From Pirellulaceae bacterium (lineage in GTDB: Bacteria; Planctomycetota; Planctomycetia; Pirellulales; Pirellulaceae), in the NCBI GenBank assembly GCA_022448645.1, contig JAKVBZ010000051.1:1-36666 (forward strand): a stretch of DNA of 36,666 bases. The letters are read 5' to 3'. A model generated the notes under the pieces. That model was not told where the DNA came from. It saw only the letters and a list, made by a program, of their open reading frames with translations, and did not search any database. Both the position numbers and the translations under genes were made by a program. Positions 8,142 through 17,643 of this stretch are shown in pieces. Numbering within the stretch: the stretch's first letter is position 1; each line of letters opens with the position of its first letter.

Positions 8142-11100
8142 ATGAATCACGCACGTGACAACTGTATCCCTCAGAATCGCCAAAACTTCCACTGGAGTAT
8201 GACGACCGCGCCGCTTCTTTTGCTCCTTCTCGGAACCTTAGTGTGTGCCGAATTGCCAATTCGGGAGTTAGCTCGAGTGGAAATCTATCCACCACAGGTA
8301 CAGCTGCTTAACCCACGCGATACGGCACAATTGGTCGTGACAGGATTTTCTGCTACCGGGCAGGCCTACGATCTGACTCGACACGCCAACTATCACGTCC
8401 ATGGACTGGAGAAAGATGCCACCATAGGCCTTTCGATTCATCACGGACGTATCGCACTAGACTCGAAAACTTGGCCTTCCAACGCCAAGACATTTGTGCA
8501 ACCTCCCCGACTACCATTCCACCCCAAGACAATACCCAGCGGAAATCTGACTGGCTTCTACGACTTAGCAGATGATTTTAGTCACACCCAAAATCCCAAT
8601 GCTGTGTGGAAGTTTTCCATATTGAACGGAAGCCTGCTGAACTATTCCACAGACCGGCTTCGCTTCGCAGCAGATTTGCCCGGTGTGAGCCAGCCGGGAT
8701 GGCACGCGTCAGAGAGTCACTCCGTTCCAGCCATCGGACGAACGGTAAATGTCAATGGTCTGGGGTCGCCTCACGACTTCGCCGAAGGACACGTTTTTTG
8801 TCACTCGCCAATCGCCATTAGTTGGACCGCGCCGCATGCGGGGACCGTCACCATCCGAGGCGCCACATGGATGTCACGTGATCTTAACCGAAAAGTTCCC
8901 ACCAGTTTGCTTTGCAAACGTCGAGGTTTTCATCAGGTACTTTGGAACCAAATAGTTCTTCCTGAACGGGACGAAGACAATGACGGTCAAATCGAAGGCC
9001 CCACGTCCACCAATCCCTATTCGTTTCGCCAGCTATTACAGGACAACGACTTTTCTCCGTCAGTCCTTGATGCTTTGATCGTCGATGCAGGAGATGAGTT
9101 AGTATGGCAGGCGTATGGAGGAGACTTCGTCGGTATCGACTGGACGATCCAGTACACCACACCTGTCCCCAAAAAAGATTCGGTGGGTGACAACAAAGAG
9201 GCAGTGACCACGAAGTCAGCGACGGATCCGGACACACCTACTGAAGCTGTGATTCAGGTGAAGGTCGGACAGTTTACGAACGACGTTGTGGTTCGATTTC
9301 CGTCAACTGAAACCCAGTCGCCCATTTCTTTTCGAGACGAAGTCCTTGCGGTGGTGACGAAGCACGGCTGCAACGCTGGCGCCTGCCACGCCAACCCCAA
9401 CGGCAAAGGCGGTTTTCATTTAACGCTACGCGGATTCGACGCTCGAGAGGATTGGGAGGAAATCGTTTTCGGAGAAGCGGGAAGACGTGTGAATTCGTTA
9501 CTTCCCGAAAAAAGCTTGTTGCTGCGTAAACCGTTGATGGATGTCGACCATGGTGGTGGTACTCAGCTGAAAAAACATGACCTGGCATATTCTCTGCTAC
9601 AAGACTGGATTGCTAACGGCTGCCGCATGGACTCGAGCGATGATCCCATCTGTGTAGGCATCACCGTCCATCCGACGCAACGTGTGTTGTATCAAGACGC
9701 TTTTACGCAACAACTAGTCGTCCTAGCTCAATTCAGCGACGGTCAGCAGCGAGATGTGACTCCACTTGTCACCTACACCAGCAGTGACGAAGGCATTGCT
9801 CAGGTCAGCGCAAATGGTTTGGTTCGCGGTTCCGACAGCGGACTAACGGCGATCATGATTCAGTATGGCAAGCACATGGAAGCCAGCCAACTCTCCTGGG
9901 TCGTACCGGTACCGGGATTCGAATGGACTGATCCGCCTGAATCCAATTTTGTTGACCGCTACAACTTCGCCCAATTACGGCAATTCCAGATTCAACCGTC
10001 GGAGCGCTGTACTGACGACGAGTTTATTCGTCGCGTTTACTTGGACACTCTGGGGAAGCTGCCGAGTGTTAACGATGCGAAACAGTTTTTGGCAGACACC
10101 AGCTCCACAAAACGCCAAGCGTTAATAGACGCTGTTTTAGAGCGGCCAGAATATGCCGAGTTCTGGGCCTTGAAATGGTCCGATCTATTGCGGGTTCGCG
10201 CCAAGAATATGTCTGCAGCTGGAATGAACAAGTTCCATCGTTGGATCTTGCGCTCGATTGCGGAGAACGAACCGTACGACAGATTTGTAAGCAATATTTT
10301 ATTGTCGCGAGGAAGTGTGTTTCGCAATCCTCAGGCCAATTTCTATCTAGCTGCCAATACCCATGAAGATTGCGCCGAAACGACGGCAGAGTTATTCCTC
10401 GGCGTAAAAATCAAGTGTGCCAAGTGTCATAATCATCCCTTTGATCGTTGGACCCAGGATGACTATCACGGACTGGCCGCAAACTTTTTTCGGGTCGTGA
10501 GCAAGGCGGGTGTTCAGCCTGGCGAAATGGTGGTCTTTTCCAAGCGTCATGGTGACTTGATGCACCCTCGTACCAATCAAGCAGTTCCACCCTGGTTGCC
10601 CACCCAAGGCGCTGTGGAAATCGAGAGTGATGTGGACCGCCGCCAATTACTAACAGATTGGCTTTGCCAGCCAGACAACCCATTCTTTGCCAAAGTGGCC
10701 GTCAATCGCATCTGGTCACAATTACTGGGTCGAGGATTAGTTGAACCAGTCGACGATTTTCGAGACTCGAATCCGGCGATCAATCCGCCCCTATTGGATG
10801 CTTTAGCTGATGAGTTCGCACAAAGCGGATTCGATCGAAAACATATCATCAAAATGATTCTTAACAGTCACACCTATCAGTTAAGTGCCGCCACGAATGC
10901 GACGAATCAAGAAGATGGATCATTTTTTTCGCAACACCGACCGCGCCGACTGACTGCTGAACAATTGCTGGATGCAGTCTGCCAAGTCACGCTTGTCCCG
11001 GAATTATTTTCGGATGTCCCCCAGGGAACGCGTGCAGTCTCTCGAGCCGCTCCTCCGTCCGACCATACTTTTTTGAGTACCTTTGGCCAACCAGAACGCA

Positions 11101-11408
11101 ATACTGCGTGTCAGTGTGAACGTGTGAAACAATTAGGTTTTCCTCAGGCACTTCAATTAGTCAACGGTCCCACGCTGCAGAGGAAGCTGAACGATCCGAA
11201 CGGCCGCATTCAGCAGGGAATCGCGGCGGAAACACCAACCGAGGAACTTGTCGCAGAGCTGTACTGGTCTGCCCTCAGCCGCCCGCCCATGCCACAGGAA
11301 CTCACTATGGTGATGCAACATATTGAAGCCAGTCATGATCCTCTGAAAGGCCTGCAAGATTGCTGTTGGGCATTGATCAATTCTCCACGCTTTGTGTTTG
11401 AACATTAA
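8142..11408 (+). CDS. Ig-like/CBM-like/cytochrome/DUF1549/DUF1553 giant protein (cassette 2)
   Basis: A 1088-residue exported protein; the hydrophobic signal segment (PLLLLLLGTLVCAE) begins about residue 25, and an ATG at codon 20 is a credible shorter start. Domains: first half of an Ig-like Big2 domain (about 40-95, with PPQVQLLNPRDTAQLVVTG); an inserted carbohydrate-binding-like module (about 115-345, DDFSHTQNPNAVWKF to WTIQYT); the last Ig strand (about 367-385); a cytochrome-like segment with a C-x4-C-H motif, C410-N-A-G-A-C415-H416; a second Big2 domain (about 502-590); DUF1549 (about 602-800) with C759-A-K-C762-H763; and DUF1553 (about 835-1085, VAVNRIWSQLLGRG). It is probably a periplasmic or surface redox protein; enzymatic function is unknown. 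It heads a same-strand group with DUF1501 and cytochrome-WD40 genes. Confidence 0.92.
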   Translation: MNHARDNCIPQNRQNFHWSMTTAPLLLLLLGTLVCAELPIRELARVEIYPPQVQLLNPRDTAQLVVTGFSATGQAYDLTRHANYHVHGLEKDATIGLSIHHGRIALDSKTWPSNAKTFVQPPRLPFHPKTIPSGNLTGFYDLADDFSHTQNPNAVWKFSILNGSLLNYSTDRLRFAADLPGVSQPGWHASESHSVPAIGRTVNVNGLGSPHDFAEGHVFCHSPIAISWTAPHAGTVTIRGATWMSRDLNRKVPTSLLCKRRGFHQVLWNQIVLPERDEDNDGQIEGPTSTNPYSFRQLLQDNDFSPSVLDALIVDAGDELVWQAYGGDFVGIDWTIQYTTPVPKKDSVGDNKEAVTTKSATDPDTPTEAVIQVKVGQFTNDVVVRFPSTETQSPISFRDEVLAVVTKHGCNAGACHANPNGKGGFHLTLRGFDAREDWEEIVFGEAGRRVNSLLPEKSLLLRKPLMDVDHGGGTQLKKHDLAYSLLQDWIANGCRMDSSDDPICVGITVHPTQRVLYQDAFTQQLVVLAQFSDGQQRDVTPLVTYTSSDEGIAQVSANGLVRGSDSGLTAIMIQYGKHMEASQLSWVVPVPGFEWTDPPESNFVDRYNFAQLRQFQIQPSERCTDDEFIRRVYLDTLGKLPSVNDAKQFLADTSSTKRQALIDAVLERPEYAEFWALKWSDLLRVRAKNMSAAGMNKFHRWILRSIAENEPYDRFVSNILLSRGSVFRNPQANFYLAANTHEDCAETTAELFLGVKIKCAKCHNHPFDRWTQDDYHGLAANFFRVVSKAGVQPGEMVVFSKRHGDLMHPRTNQAVPPWLPTQGAVEIESDVDRRQLLTDWLCQPDNPFFAKVAVNRIWSQLLGRGLVEPVDDFRDSNPAINPPLLDALADEFAQSGFDRKHIIKMILNSHTYQLSAATNATNQEDGSFFSQHRPRRLTAEQLLDAVCQVTLVPELFSDVPQGTRAVSRAAPPSDHTFLSTFGQPERNTACQCERVKQLGFPQALQLVNGPTLQRKLNDPNGRIQQGIAAETPTEELVAELYWSALSRPPMPQELTMVMQHIEASHDPLKGLQDCCWALINSPRFVFEH

Positions 11409-11488
11409 TATTAATTATATGTAGAATACTTATTGGGCAATCCACGGATAGGACACCAAGGCATCTTCAACAACAATTGGTACCCCTT

Positions 11489-12955
11489 ATGAGTTTCACG
11501 GAAAACCCAAATGTGACTCGGCGCAGATTCCTGCAAACGACAGGAACGACAGTGGCGGCGGCCAGTCACCTTGGTCACGGCACGGACGCGCTGGCAACGG
11601 ACGATTTGGCTCCCAACTTCGGTAAAGCCAAATCGGTTATTTGCCTGTACTTGTATGGCGCTCCCAGTCAAATGGAGACACTCGACCCGAAACCTGACGC
11701 GCCCGTCGAACAACGTGGTGATATCGGCAGCATCAGCAGCAGCGTCCCTGGAATTGCAGTCAGCGAATTGCTCCCGAACGTCGGCAAGAACTTACATCGC
11801 GTGGCTTTGCTGCGGTCCATGACTCACTCCTCGAACAATCATGCCGTTTCGGTAGCGTTGTCGGGCCTCTCCAAATCGGCACCCGTGATCGAAGCCAACG
11901 GAGAAGACGAACGACATTGGCCATACTTCGGTTCGGTGTTGGAGTATCTATGGACAAACGGCCACGCTAGTGACCTAGACCCTGGCATTCCTTCGAACAT
12001 GGTATTGCCCTGGTCACTCAACCATTTCAGCGACCCCCGTCGCTGGAGTCCTCATGCTGCTTGGCTTGGCAAGCAATACAATCCCGTCATTCCGCGATTT
12101 GACGGAAAGGGCTCATTGGAAGTTGGTCTCCCCAACTCTTCTGGGATCAGTCGCTTCGATCCCTTCCACGGCATCACCACCGAAAGTACATTCCGGCTGG
12201 ATGGTGCTCAATTGCCATCCGACGTAGACCAAATCCGCATGGCACGCCGAATGCAATTATTGGAGTTCGTAAAACAGACGGGTCCACCGACAGCCTCCAT
12301 GGCACAAATCGATACCTTTACGGATTATCAACAAGCGGCGTTTGACATGATCGCAAACCCGCGCGTGGCGGAAGCACTCGATGTGACCCGAGAACCCCAA
12401 AAAGTGCGAGAACGCTATGGTCTCACGTTGTTTGGTCAAAGTGTACTTACTGCTCGAAGGCTGGTGGAAGCCGGGGTCAAATGCGTCACGGCATTCTGGG
12501 ATGACTATAAAGTCGGTAACAATGCCTGGGACACGCACACTAACCATTTTCCACGCATTAAAAATGGGCTTTGCCCGATCTTTGATCAGGTGCTACCTGC
12601 CTTTCTAGATGACATGGATTCACGCGGTTTACTCGAAGACACGTTGGTACTGGTCATTAGTGAGCACGGTCGCACACCTGCCATTACCAAAACAACAGGC
12701 GGTGGCCGGGAACATTGGTCCGGAGCCTATTGGGGAATGTTTTTTGGAGCCGGGATTCAAACAAATCGAGTCATCGGGGCCACCGATAAAAAGGGAGCCT
12801 TCCCTATCAGCCATCCGACGGACCCCAAAGATATTTTAGCCACTGCCTACCACCTGTTGGGGATTGATCCTCATCACACGACGATTCCCGACAGGCAGTT
12901 ACGCCCAACGCGTTTGATTCCACACGGGAATCCCGTCCGTGAATTACTCGTATGA
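11489..12955 (+). CDS. Divergent DUF1501 protein with Tat signal (cassette 2)
   Basis: Start set at the ATG at 11489 (a TTG four codons earlier is also open), giving 488 residues beginning just before the twin-arginine motif VTRRRFLQTTG. DUF1501 hallmarks are YLYGAPSQMETLDPKP near the N-terminus, SEHGRTPAI and the C-terminal LLGIDPHHT segment. It departs from the usual family: the GEFGRTP and GRDH signatures become SEHGRTP and GGREHW, and the subtype ends with RLIPHGNPVREL. Relatives of this subtype accompany Ig-like DUF1549/1553 proteins in planctomycetes. It follows the large gene by 80 bp and overlaps the next start by four bases (ATGA), so it is almost certainly co-transcribed. Activity unknown; exported by Tat. 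Confidence 0.92.
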   Translation: MSFTENPNVTRRRFLQTTGTTVAAASHLGHGTDALATDDLAPNFGKAKSVICLYLYGAPSQMETLDPKPDAPVEQRGDIGSISSSVPGIAVSELLPNVGKNLHRVALLRSMTHSSNNHAVSVALSGLSKSAPVIEANGEDERHWPYFGSVLEYLWTNGHASDLDPGIPSNMVLPWSLNHFSDPRRWSPHAAWLGKQYNPVIPRFDGKGSLEVGLPNSSGISRFDPFHGITTESTFRLDGAQLPSDVDQIRMARRMQLLEFVKQTGPPTASMAQIDTFTDYQQAAFDMIANPRVAEALDVTREPQKVRERYGLTLFGQSVLTARRLVEAGVKCVTAFWDDYKVGNNAWDTHTNHFPRIKNGLCPIFDQVLPAFLDDMDSRGLLEDTLVLVISEHGRTPAITKTTGGGREHWSGAYWGMFFGAGIQTNRVIGATDKKGAFPISHPTDPKDILATAYHLLGIDPHHTTIPDRQLRPTRLIPHGNPVRELLV

Positions 12956-14499
12956 ACCCACGTGTCACATTGGAAAAGCGGATGTTGGCAATCGTTCGAC
13001 GTGAATCGGACCACCGAGAGAAGGTGATCTTACAGAGCGGCGCACGTCGACGCAGAAACGAACGTACGTTATCCCGCATCACCCCCACCATCTTGATATT
13101 GGCCTGTCTATTCCTGCTGACAGACACGACAGGGTCAGCCCAAGAGGGCTCCGAAACAGAGCCTTCTGAGTCAACGATAAGTTTTTCGCGCGACGTTGCT
13201 CCTATCTTGTTGGAACGATGTATTGCTTGTCACGGAGAAAAACGAAATCAGGGCGACTACCAAGTCACCAATTATCAAACAGTGTTTCAATCCGGCGAAA
13301 GTGAAGATACTCCGGTCAAGCCAGGCGACCTCGAGGCCAGCTATCTGTGGCAACTGGTAACGGACGAAGATGATGACTTACGTATGCCGAAGGAAAAAGA
13401 CCCGCTCACATCGTCCGAACTGGATGTATTGAGACAATGGATCGAAGAGGGAGCTAAATTTGACGGTGTGGATCCCCAGCAAGGGTTACGCGATCTGGCT
13501 CCGCCGCGAGACCATAGGTTACCGCCCAAAACATACCGTGCCGCACTTCCAGTAACGGCCTTGGCGTTTCACCCGGACGGTTCACAAATCGCAGTTGGGG
13601 GCATCCACGAAATCACACTTTGGGACGCTCAAACTGGCGATTTGATGCGCCGCATCCAAAATGTGGCCGAACGCACCTATGCCCTGACTTATATCGAGAA
13701 CGGAGCAGTAATTGTTGCGGCGAGCGGAATTCCAGGATCATTGGGAGAAGTGCGTGCTTTCCAGACAGACACGGGGGACTTTCTTCGTGAAATCGTGCGC
13801 ATGGAAGACTGTGCCTTGGGGTTGGCCGTGGACCCAACCCAGAATCGGCTGGCAATTGCAGGTGCGGACCAGTCCATCCGGCTGATTGGATGGCCCGACG
13901 GTGTCCAGCAGCTCGCAGCTCAACATCACGCGGATTGGGTATACAGTGTCTCCTTCAGCCCGGACGGCAAGCGTATAGTATCTGCCAGTCGAGACAAAAT
14001 GGCCAAAGTCATTGACACTTCGACCGGCGACCTACTTGCTACATATGCCGGCCATAACCAGCCTGTCTATGATGTTTCCTTTATTGCCGATGGCCAGCAG
14101 GCCGTCAGTTGTGGTGCCGATGGCAAGATCCACGTTTGGAAGACAAGTGGCAGTGGATCCGCTTCTGGCATGTCGGAAACGCCTAAAGACGACAAGACGA
14201 TCAGGATGATGTCTAACGGCGCCAAGTCTGTGCTTAGCTTGACACTCGACAAGAATGACCATTGGGTTGTCGCCGGATCCGACAAAGGAAGTGTCGATCG
14301 GTTTGTCATCGAAAGTGGCCAACACCAATCCTCTCAGGTTGGGCACACCTATCCGGTGCATGCCGTGGCTTACAATGCCACGACTGACCGTCTGGCGTCA
14401 GGTGACTACGCAGGACGGGTGTGTGTCTGGGGCAATCGCGGCGAACTCGTCACCGAATTTACCGCCGCACCTGGCTATCAGGCAGCTCTTGGCAATTGA
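12952..14499 (+). CDS. Cytochrome c-like (PSCyt1) plus WD40 beta-propeller protein
   Basis: A 515-residue protein. A long basic N-terminus (about 45 residues) precedes a hydrophobic export segment (ITPTILILACLFLL), then a PSCyt1 cytochrome-like domain (about 75-165) with CIACH at 90-94, and then seven WD40-like blades from about residue 198 to the end. Blades are marked by repeats such as VTALAFHPDGSQIAVGG, VYSVSFSPDGKRIVSAS and VYDVSFIADGQQAVSCGADG, ending in L/I/V-x-V-W. Seven blades would close a propeller. The start codon overlaps the DUF1501 stop (ATGA), implying translational coupling. A shorter start at codon 11 (12982) would trim the odd n-region. It likely carries one haem in the periplasm and uses the propeller as a protein-binding platform for its operon partners. 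Confidence 0.9.
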   Translation: MNPRVTLEKRMLAIVRRESDHREKVILQSGARRRRNERTLSRITPTILILACLFLLTDTTGSAQEGSETEPSESTISFSRDVAPILLERCIACHGEKRNQGDYQVTNYQTVFQSGESEDTPVKPGDLEASYLWQLVTDEDDDLRMPKEKDPLTSSELDVLRQWIEEGAKFDGVDPQQGLRDLAPPRDHRLPPKTYRAALPVTALAFHPDGSQIAVGGIHEITLWDAQTGDLMRRIQNVAERTYALTYIENGAVIVAASGIPGSLGEVRAFQTDTGDFLREIVRMEDCALGLAVDPTQNRLAIAGADQSIRLIGWPDGVQQLAAQHHADWVYSVSFSPDGKRIVSASRDKMAKVIDTSTGDLLATYAGHNQPVYDVSFIADGQQAVSCGADGKIHVWKTSGSGSASGMSETPKDDKTIRMMSNGAKSVLSLTLDKNDHWVVAGSDKGSVDRFVIESGQHQSSQVGHTYPVHAVAYNATTDRLASGDYAGRVCVWGNRGELVTEFTAAPGYQAALGN

Positions 14500-14682
14500 A
14501 TCGCTCGCAATCGATAATGATGTCCAGGTTGAGACTGTTCGTAGGCATCTGTTTTGATACCGGCCCAAATTTCTGTGCTCCATTGCATCCTTAAACACAA
14601 TAGTTTCAAATACTCGATTATCCTCTCTAGAATGGCTGAACAGCGAATCTCGGCTATTCTTATTTTCCTACACCCCCGGTGA

Positions 14683-15513
14683 ATGATCATTGCCATGTCC
14701 ATACCGATTATCGGAAACCCGCTCGGCTATTTTAACGATCCACTCGAAGCCACTTTACCGATGATGGCCGAATTAGGATACGACCAGATTGAGATCTGTC
14801 ACTGCCAGATCACCGACTTTAGAACGCCCGCATTGCGACAACAGTTCGCAGAATTCATTGAGTCTTTGGGCATGAAACTCGTCGGCTCCAATGTACCTGA
14901 CTCCCCATACTTCCAAATGTTGAATAGTTCGGATGATGTCAAAGTCGCGTTGGCTGGTTTAAAGCGAGACATCGACATCGCACAGGACTTAGGTGTGGAA
15001 TACGTAATCACGTACGAGGGACGCGTGCCGCCGGGCGCCACTCAAGAACTCATCATGGGACGACTTTTAGATGACACAGTATCGTTACTTAGTGAAGCGA
15101 CGGGTTATGCTGTGGAACGCAACATCGATCTATTCATCGAAATCCACCCCTTTACCTTGGGCACCAATCTTGACTTTTCGACTCAACTGATCGAGCGGAT
15201 CGGGTCGGACCATTTCGGTGTGGCTTATGACCCTTGCCATCTATCGATTGGCATTCCTGACGGCTATCTGGAAGCGATACACCGCTTCGGACCAGCCATC
15301 AAGCACGTGCATTTCTCCGACGGGGACCAACAAAGTTCGGAATTGCATTTTCCGCCCGGACGTGGCTGCTTGAACTTGGACGGCATGGTACAGGGATTAA
15401 AAGAAATCAACTTTTCAGGACGTTGGATGCTAGATTTATATCTGTATCCCCTTCCTTGCTGGGGATCGCGAGAAGGCCTCGATTACATGCGTAAGATGCT
15501 GGCCGAATGGTAG
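14683..15513 (+). CDS. Sugar phosphate isomerase/epimerase-like TIM barrel
   Basis: A 276-residue AP-endonuclease-2-type (xylose-isomerase-like) TIM barrel. Recognisable elements are GYDQIEICHCQ in strand 2, the LFIEIHPFTLGTN segment with a probable metal-binding Glu, the GVAYDPCHLSIGIPDG segment with Asp/His ligands, and IKHVHFSDGD with a His ligand. These divalent-metal residues are typical of sugar isomerases/epimerases and inosose dehydratases. Substrate is not predictable. There is no signal peptide, so it acts in the cytoplasm. ATGs at 14683 and 14695 are both possible; the second starts MSIPIIGNP, closer to relatives. It lies 183 bp after the WD40 gene and converges with typA (9-bp gap). 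Confidence 0.88.
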   Translation: MIIAMSIPIIGNPLGYFNDPLEATLPMMAELGYDQIEICHCQITDFRTPALRQQFAEFIESLGMKLVGSNVPDSPYFQMLNSSDDVKVALAGLKRDIDIAQDLGVEYVITYEGRVPPGATQELIMGRLLDDTVSLLSEATGYAVERNIDLFIEIHPFTLGTNLDFSTQLIERIGSDHFGVAYDPCHLSIGIPDGYLEAIHRFGPAIKHVHFSDGDQQSSELHFPPGRGCLNLDGMVQGLKEINFSGRWMLDLYLYPLPCWGSREGLDYMRKMLAEW

Positions 15514-15522
15514 CGACAACCG

Positions 15523-17340
15523 CTAACCTCGCTTCCGTCCTTCTCGTCGCCGATCAGATTCCTTGAGCATGATTTTTCGCAAGCGAATATGATTGGGTGT
15601 AACTTCTACTAACTCGTCGTCCTCGATATATTCCAACGCTGCTTCCAACGAAAAGACTCGCGGTGGTTTCAAAAGAATATTTTTGTCGCTGCCTGCGGCT
15701 CGAATGTTCGTAAGCTTCTTTTCCTTGGTGGGATTCACCGACATATCTCCAGTACGACTGTTCTCACCGACAATCATACCTTCGTAGACGACGTCTCCTG
15801 GAGCCACAAACATCTCCGCCCGCTGCTGTAGGCCGTCCATGGCGAATGCAACAGCCTTGCCACCAACCATCGACACCAAAACACCATTGCCGCGCCCAGG
15901 CATTTCCGATTCCAGAGGACGGTAAGCGTCAAAGCGATGGTGTACGATCGCAGTGCCTTGTGTGGCATTCAAAAGTCTCGTACGTAACCCGATCAATCCT
16001 CGCGCTGGAATCGAAAACATCGCGTGGGTGTAGTCGCTATGACTATGCATCTCGACCGACTGTCCACGACGCGTACCGACCAGCTCCATCACCGGCCCCA
16101 GTTTTTCGTGTGGAACCTCGACAACTAACGATTCGAACGGCTCTTCCTGAGTCCCATTACGACTGCGCAACACGACTTGTGGCTTGCCGATCGACATCTC
16201 GTAACCTTCGCGACGCATCGTTTCGATCAAAACCGCCAGGTGCAAGACGCCTCGCCCCGCAACCGTAAAGGATTCGGTACCAGGAATCTGCTGGACTTGG
16301 AGCGCTACATTGCGTTCCAATTCTTTTTCCAATCGACCTGCCAAGTGACGGGTCGTAACGTATCGGCCATCTTGTCCCGCCAGCGGCGACGTGTTGATCG
16401 AAAATACCATCTGAATGGTTGGCTCGTCGACTTCCACACGAGGTAACGCATTGAGTGATCGGAGGTCACTCACAGTGTCGCCAATGGCAACGTCATCCAT
16501 CCCGACCAACGCCGCAATATCTCCCGCCGTCGCCTGCTCGACTTTGACTCGTCCCAATTTGTCAAATAAATGGACTTCCGAAACCGTCGCTTCACAGACT
16601 TGATCGTGCGCCTGCATGAGTGCAATTCTATTGCCTGGAGAAATGGATCCCGACTGCAAACGCCCAATGGCAATGCGCCCGACGTAATCGGACCAGTCGA
16701 GAGTAGTTACGAGCATCTGCAGCGGTCCATCAGCTTCTGTTTGTGGTCCAGGGATTTCCCGCAGCATCATATCCAGCAACGAATGCATCGTTTCCGTTCG
16801 CATGTCCGGATCCAAAGTAGCATAACCGTCCTTGCTGCTGGCAAAGATGTGTGGAAAGTCACCCAGCAGGTCCTCGGCCCCGAGATCCATTAGCAAATCG
16901 AGGATCTCGCCCAAAACCTCATGGGGTCGAGCTTCGGGTTTGTCAATCTTGTTGACAACAACCAAGGGACGCAAATGGCTCTCTAGGGCCTTGGAGAGCA
17001 CAAAACGTGTCTGAGGCATGGGCCCTTCAGCGGCGTCTACCAACACCAACGCTCCGTCAGCCATCCGTAACACCCGTTCCACTTCACCACCAAAGTCGGC
17101 ATGGCCAGGCGTGTCTATCAAATTGACTTTAACGCCTTGGTACTGCAAAGCGATGTTTTTCGCCAAAATGGTAATTCCCCGCTCTCGCTCCAAATCGTTC
17201 GAATCGAGAATACAATCTCCAACGAGTTGACTGGCTCGATATTCTCCACTTTGGCGCAGCAGGCAATCTACCAACGTCGTCTTGCCATGATCGACATGTG
17301 CTATGATGGCTACGTTCCGAATGTCGTCTCGACGCTTCAT
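15523..17340 (-). CDS. typA: Ribosome-associated GTPase TypA/BipA
   Basis: A 605-residue translational GTPase of normal TypA length. G1 is AHVDHGKT (14-21), the switch region has ERERGITI, G3 is DTPGH (76-80), and G4 is [10 protein letters not shown] near 130. The C-terminal half has the EF-G-like domains and the BipA-specific region ([19 protein letters not shown], then [15 protein letters not shown] and [18 protein letters not shown]). TypA binds the ribosome and aids 50S maturation, especially under cold and other stresses. It is a housekeeping gene, divergent from the dihydroorotate-dehydrogenase-like gene and tail-to-tail with the isomerase-like gene. No anomalies seen. Confidence 0.98.
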   Translation of the reverse strand: MKRRDDIRNVAIIAHVDHGKTTLVDCLLRQSGEYRASQLVGDCILDSNDLERERGITILAKNIALQYQGVKVNLIDTPGHADFGGEVERVLRMADGALVLVDAAEGPMPQTRFVLSKALESHLRPLVVVNKIDKPEARPHEVLGEILDLLMDLGAEDLLGDFPHIFASSKDGYATLDPDMRTETMHSLLDMMLREIPGPQTEADGPLQMLVTTLDWSDYVGRIAIGRLQSGSISPGNRIALMQAHDQVCEATVSEVHLFDKLGRVKVEQATAGDIAALVGMDDVAIGDTVSDLRSLNALPRVEVDEPTIQMVFSINTSPLAGQDGRYVTTRHLAGRLEKELERNVALQVQQIPGTESFTVAGRGVLHLAVLIETMRREGYEMSIGKPQVVLRSRNGTQEEPFESLVVEVPHEKLGPVMELVGTRRGQSVEMHSHSDYTHAMFSIPARGLIGLRTRLLNATQGTAIVHHRFDAYRPLESEMPGRGNGVLVSMVGGKAVAFAMDGLQQRAEMFVAPGDVVYEGMIVGENSRTGDMSVNPTKEKKLTNIRAAGSDKNILLKPPRVFSLEAALEYIEDDELVEVTPNHIRLRKIMLKESDRRREGRKRG

Positions 17341-17643
17341 AGATAAGAGAGAAAAGGGCAGGGGCTAGAAGAATGACTGGTGAAGGTAAACGCAATAGTG
17401 TATCGTCGACAGGGCGTTGAGTTAAGTCCTCTCTAGGCCTTATCGTTCCATTTCGTGATACAGTTGTGATCAATCTAAGCCACCGCGAAGGGACCAAATA
17501 TGACCACACTTCACCAAAAACCTATGACATTCATAGACCTGGATCACTAAAATGGAGATTCTTCCGTGAGGGTCACTGGTAGGAAATCCGCCGAATTTGT
17601 AACGATTACGTTAACTTGAACGCACACTCTATTCTCAATAACT
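17341..17643. other. Divergent intergenic region with a small palindrome
   Basis: This 303-bp region should contain promoters for typA and the opposite gene. The only structure seen is TAACG-ATTA-CGTTA (17600-17613), an inverted repeat 30 bp before the plus-strand start. It overlaps a second one (GTAA-CGA-TTAC) and could be an operator. No further support. Confidence 0.3.

Noticed and set aside
15846..16268. 140-residue plus-strand ORF within typA
   Set aside because: Antisense shadow of a strongly conserved housekeeping gene.
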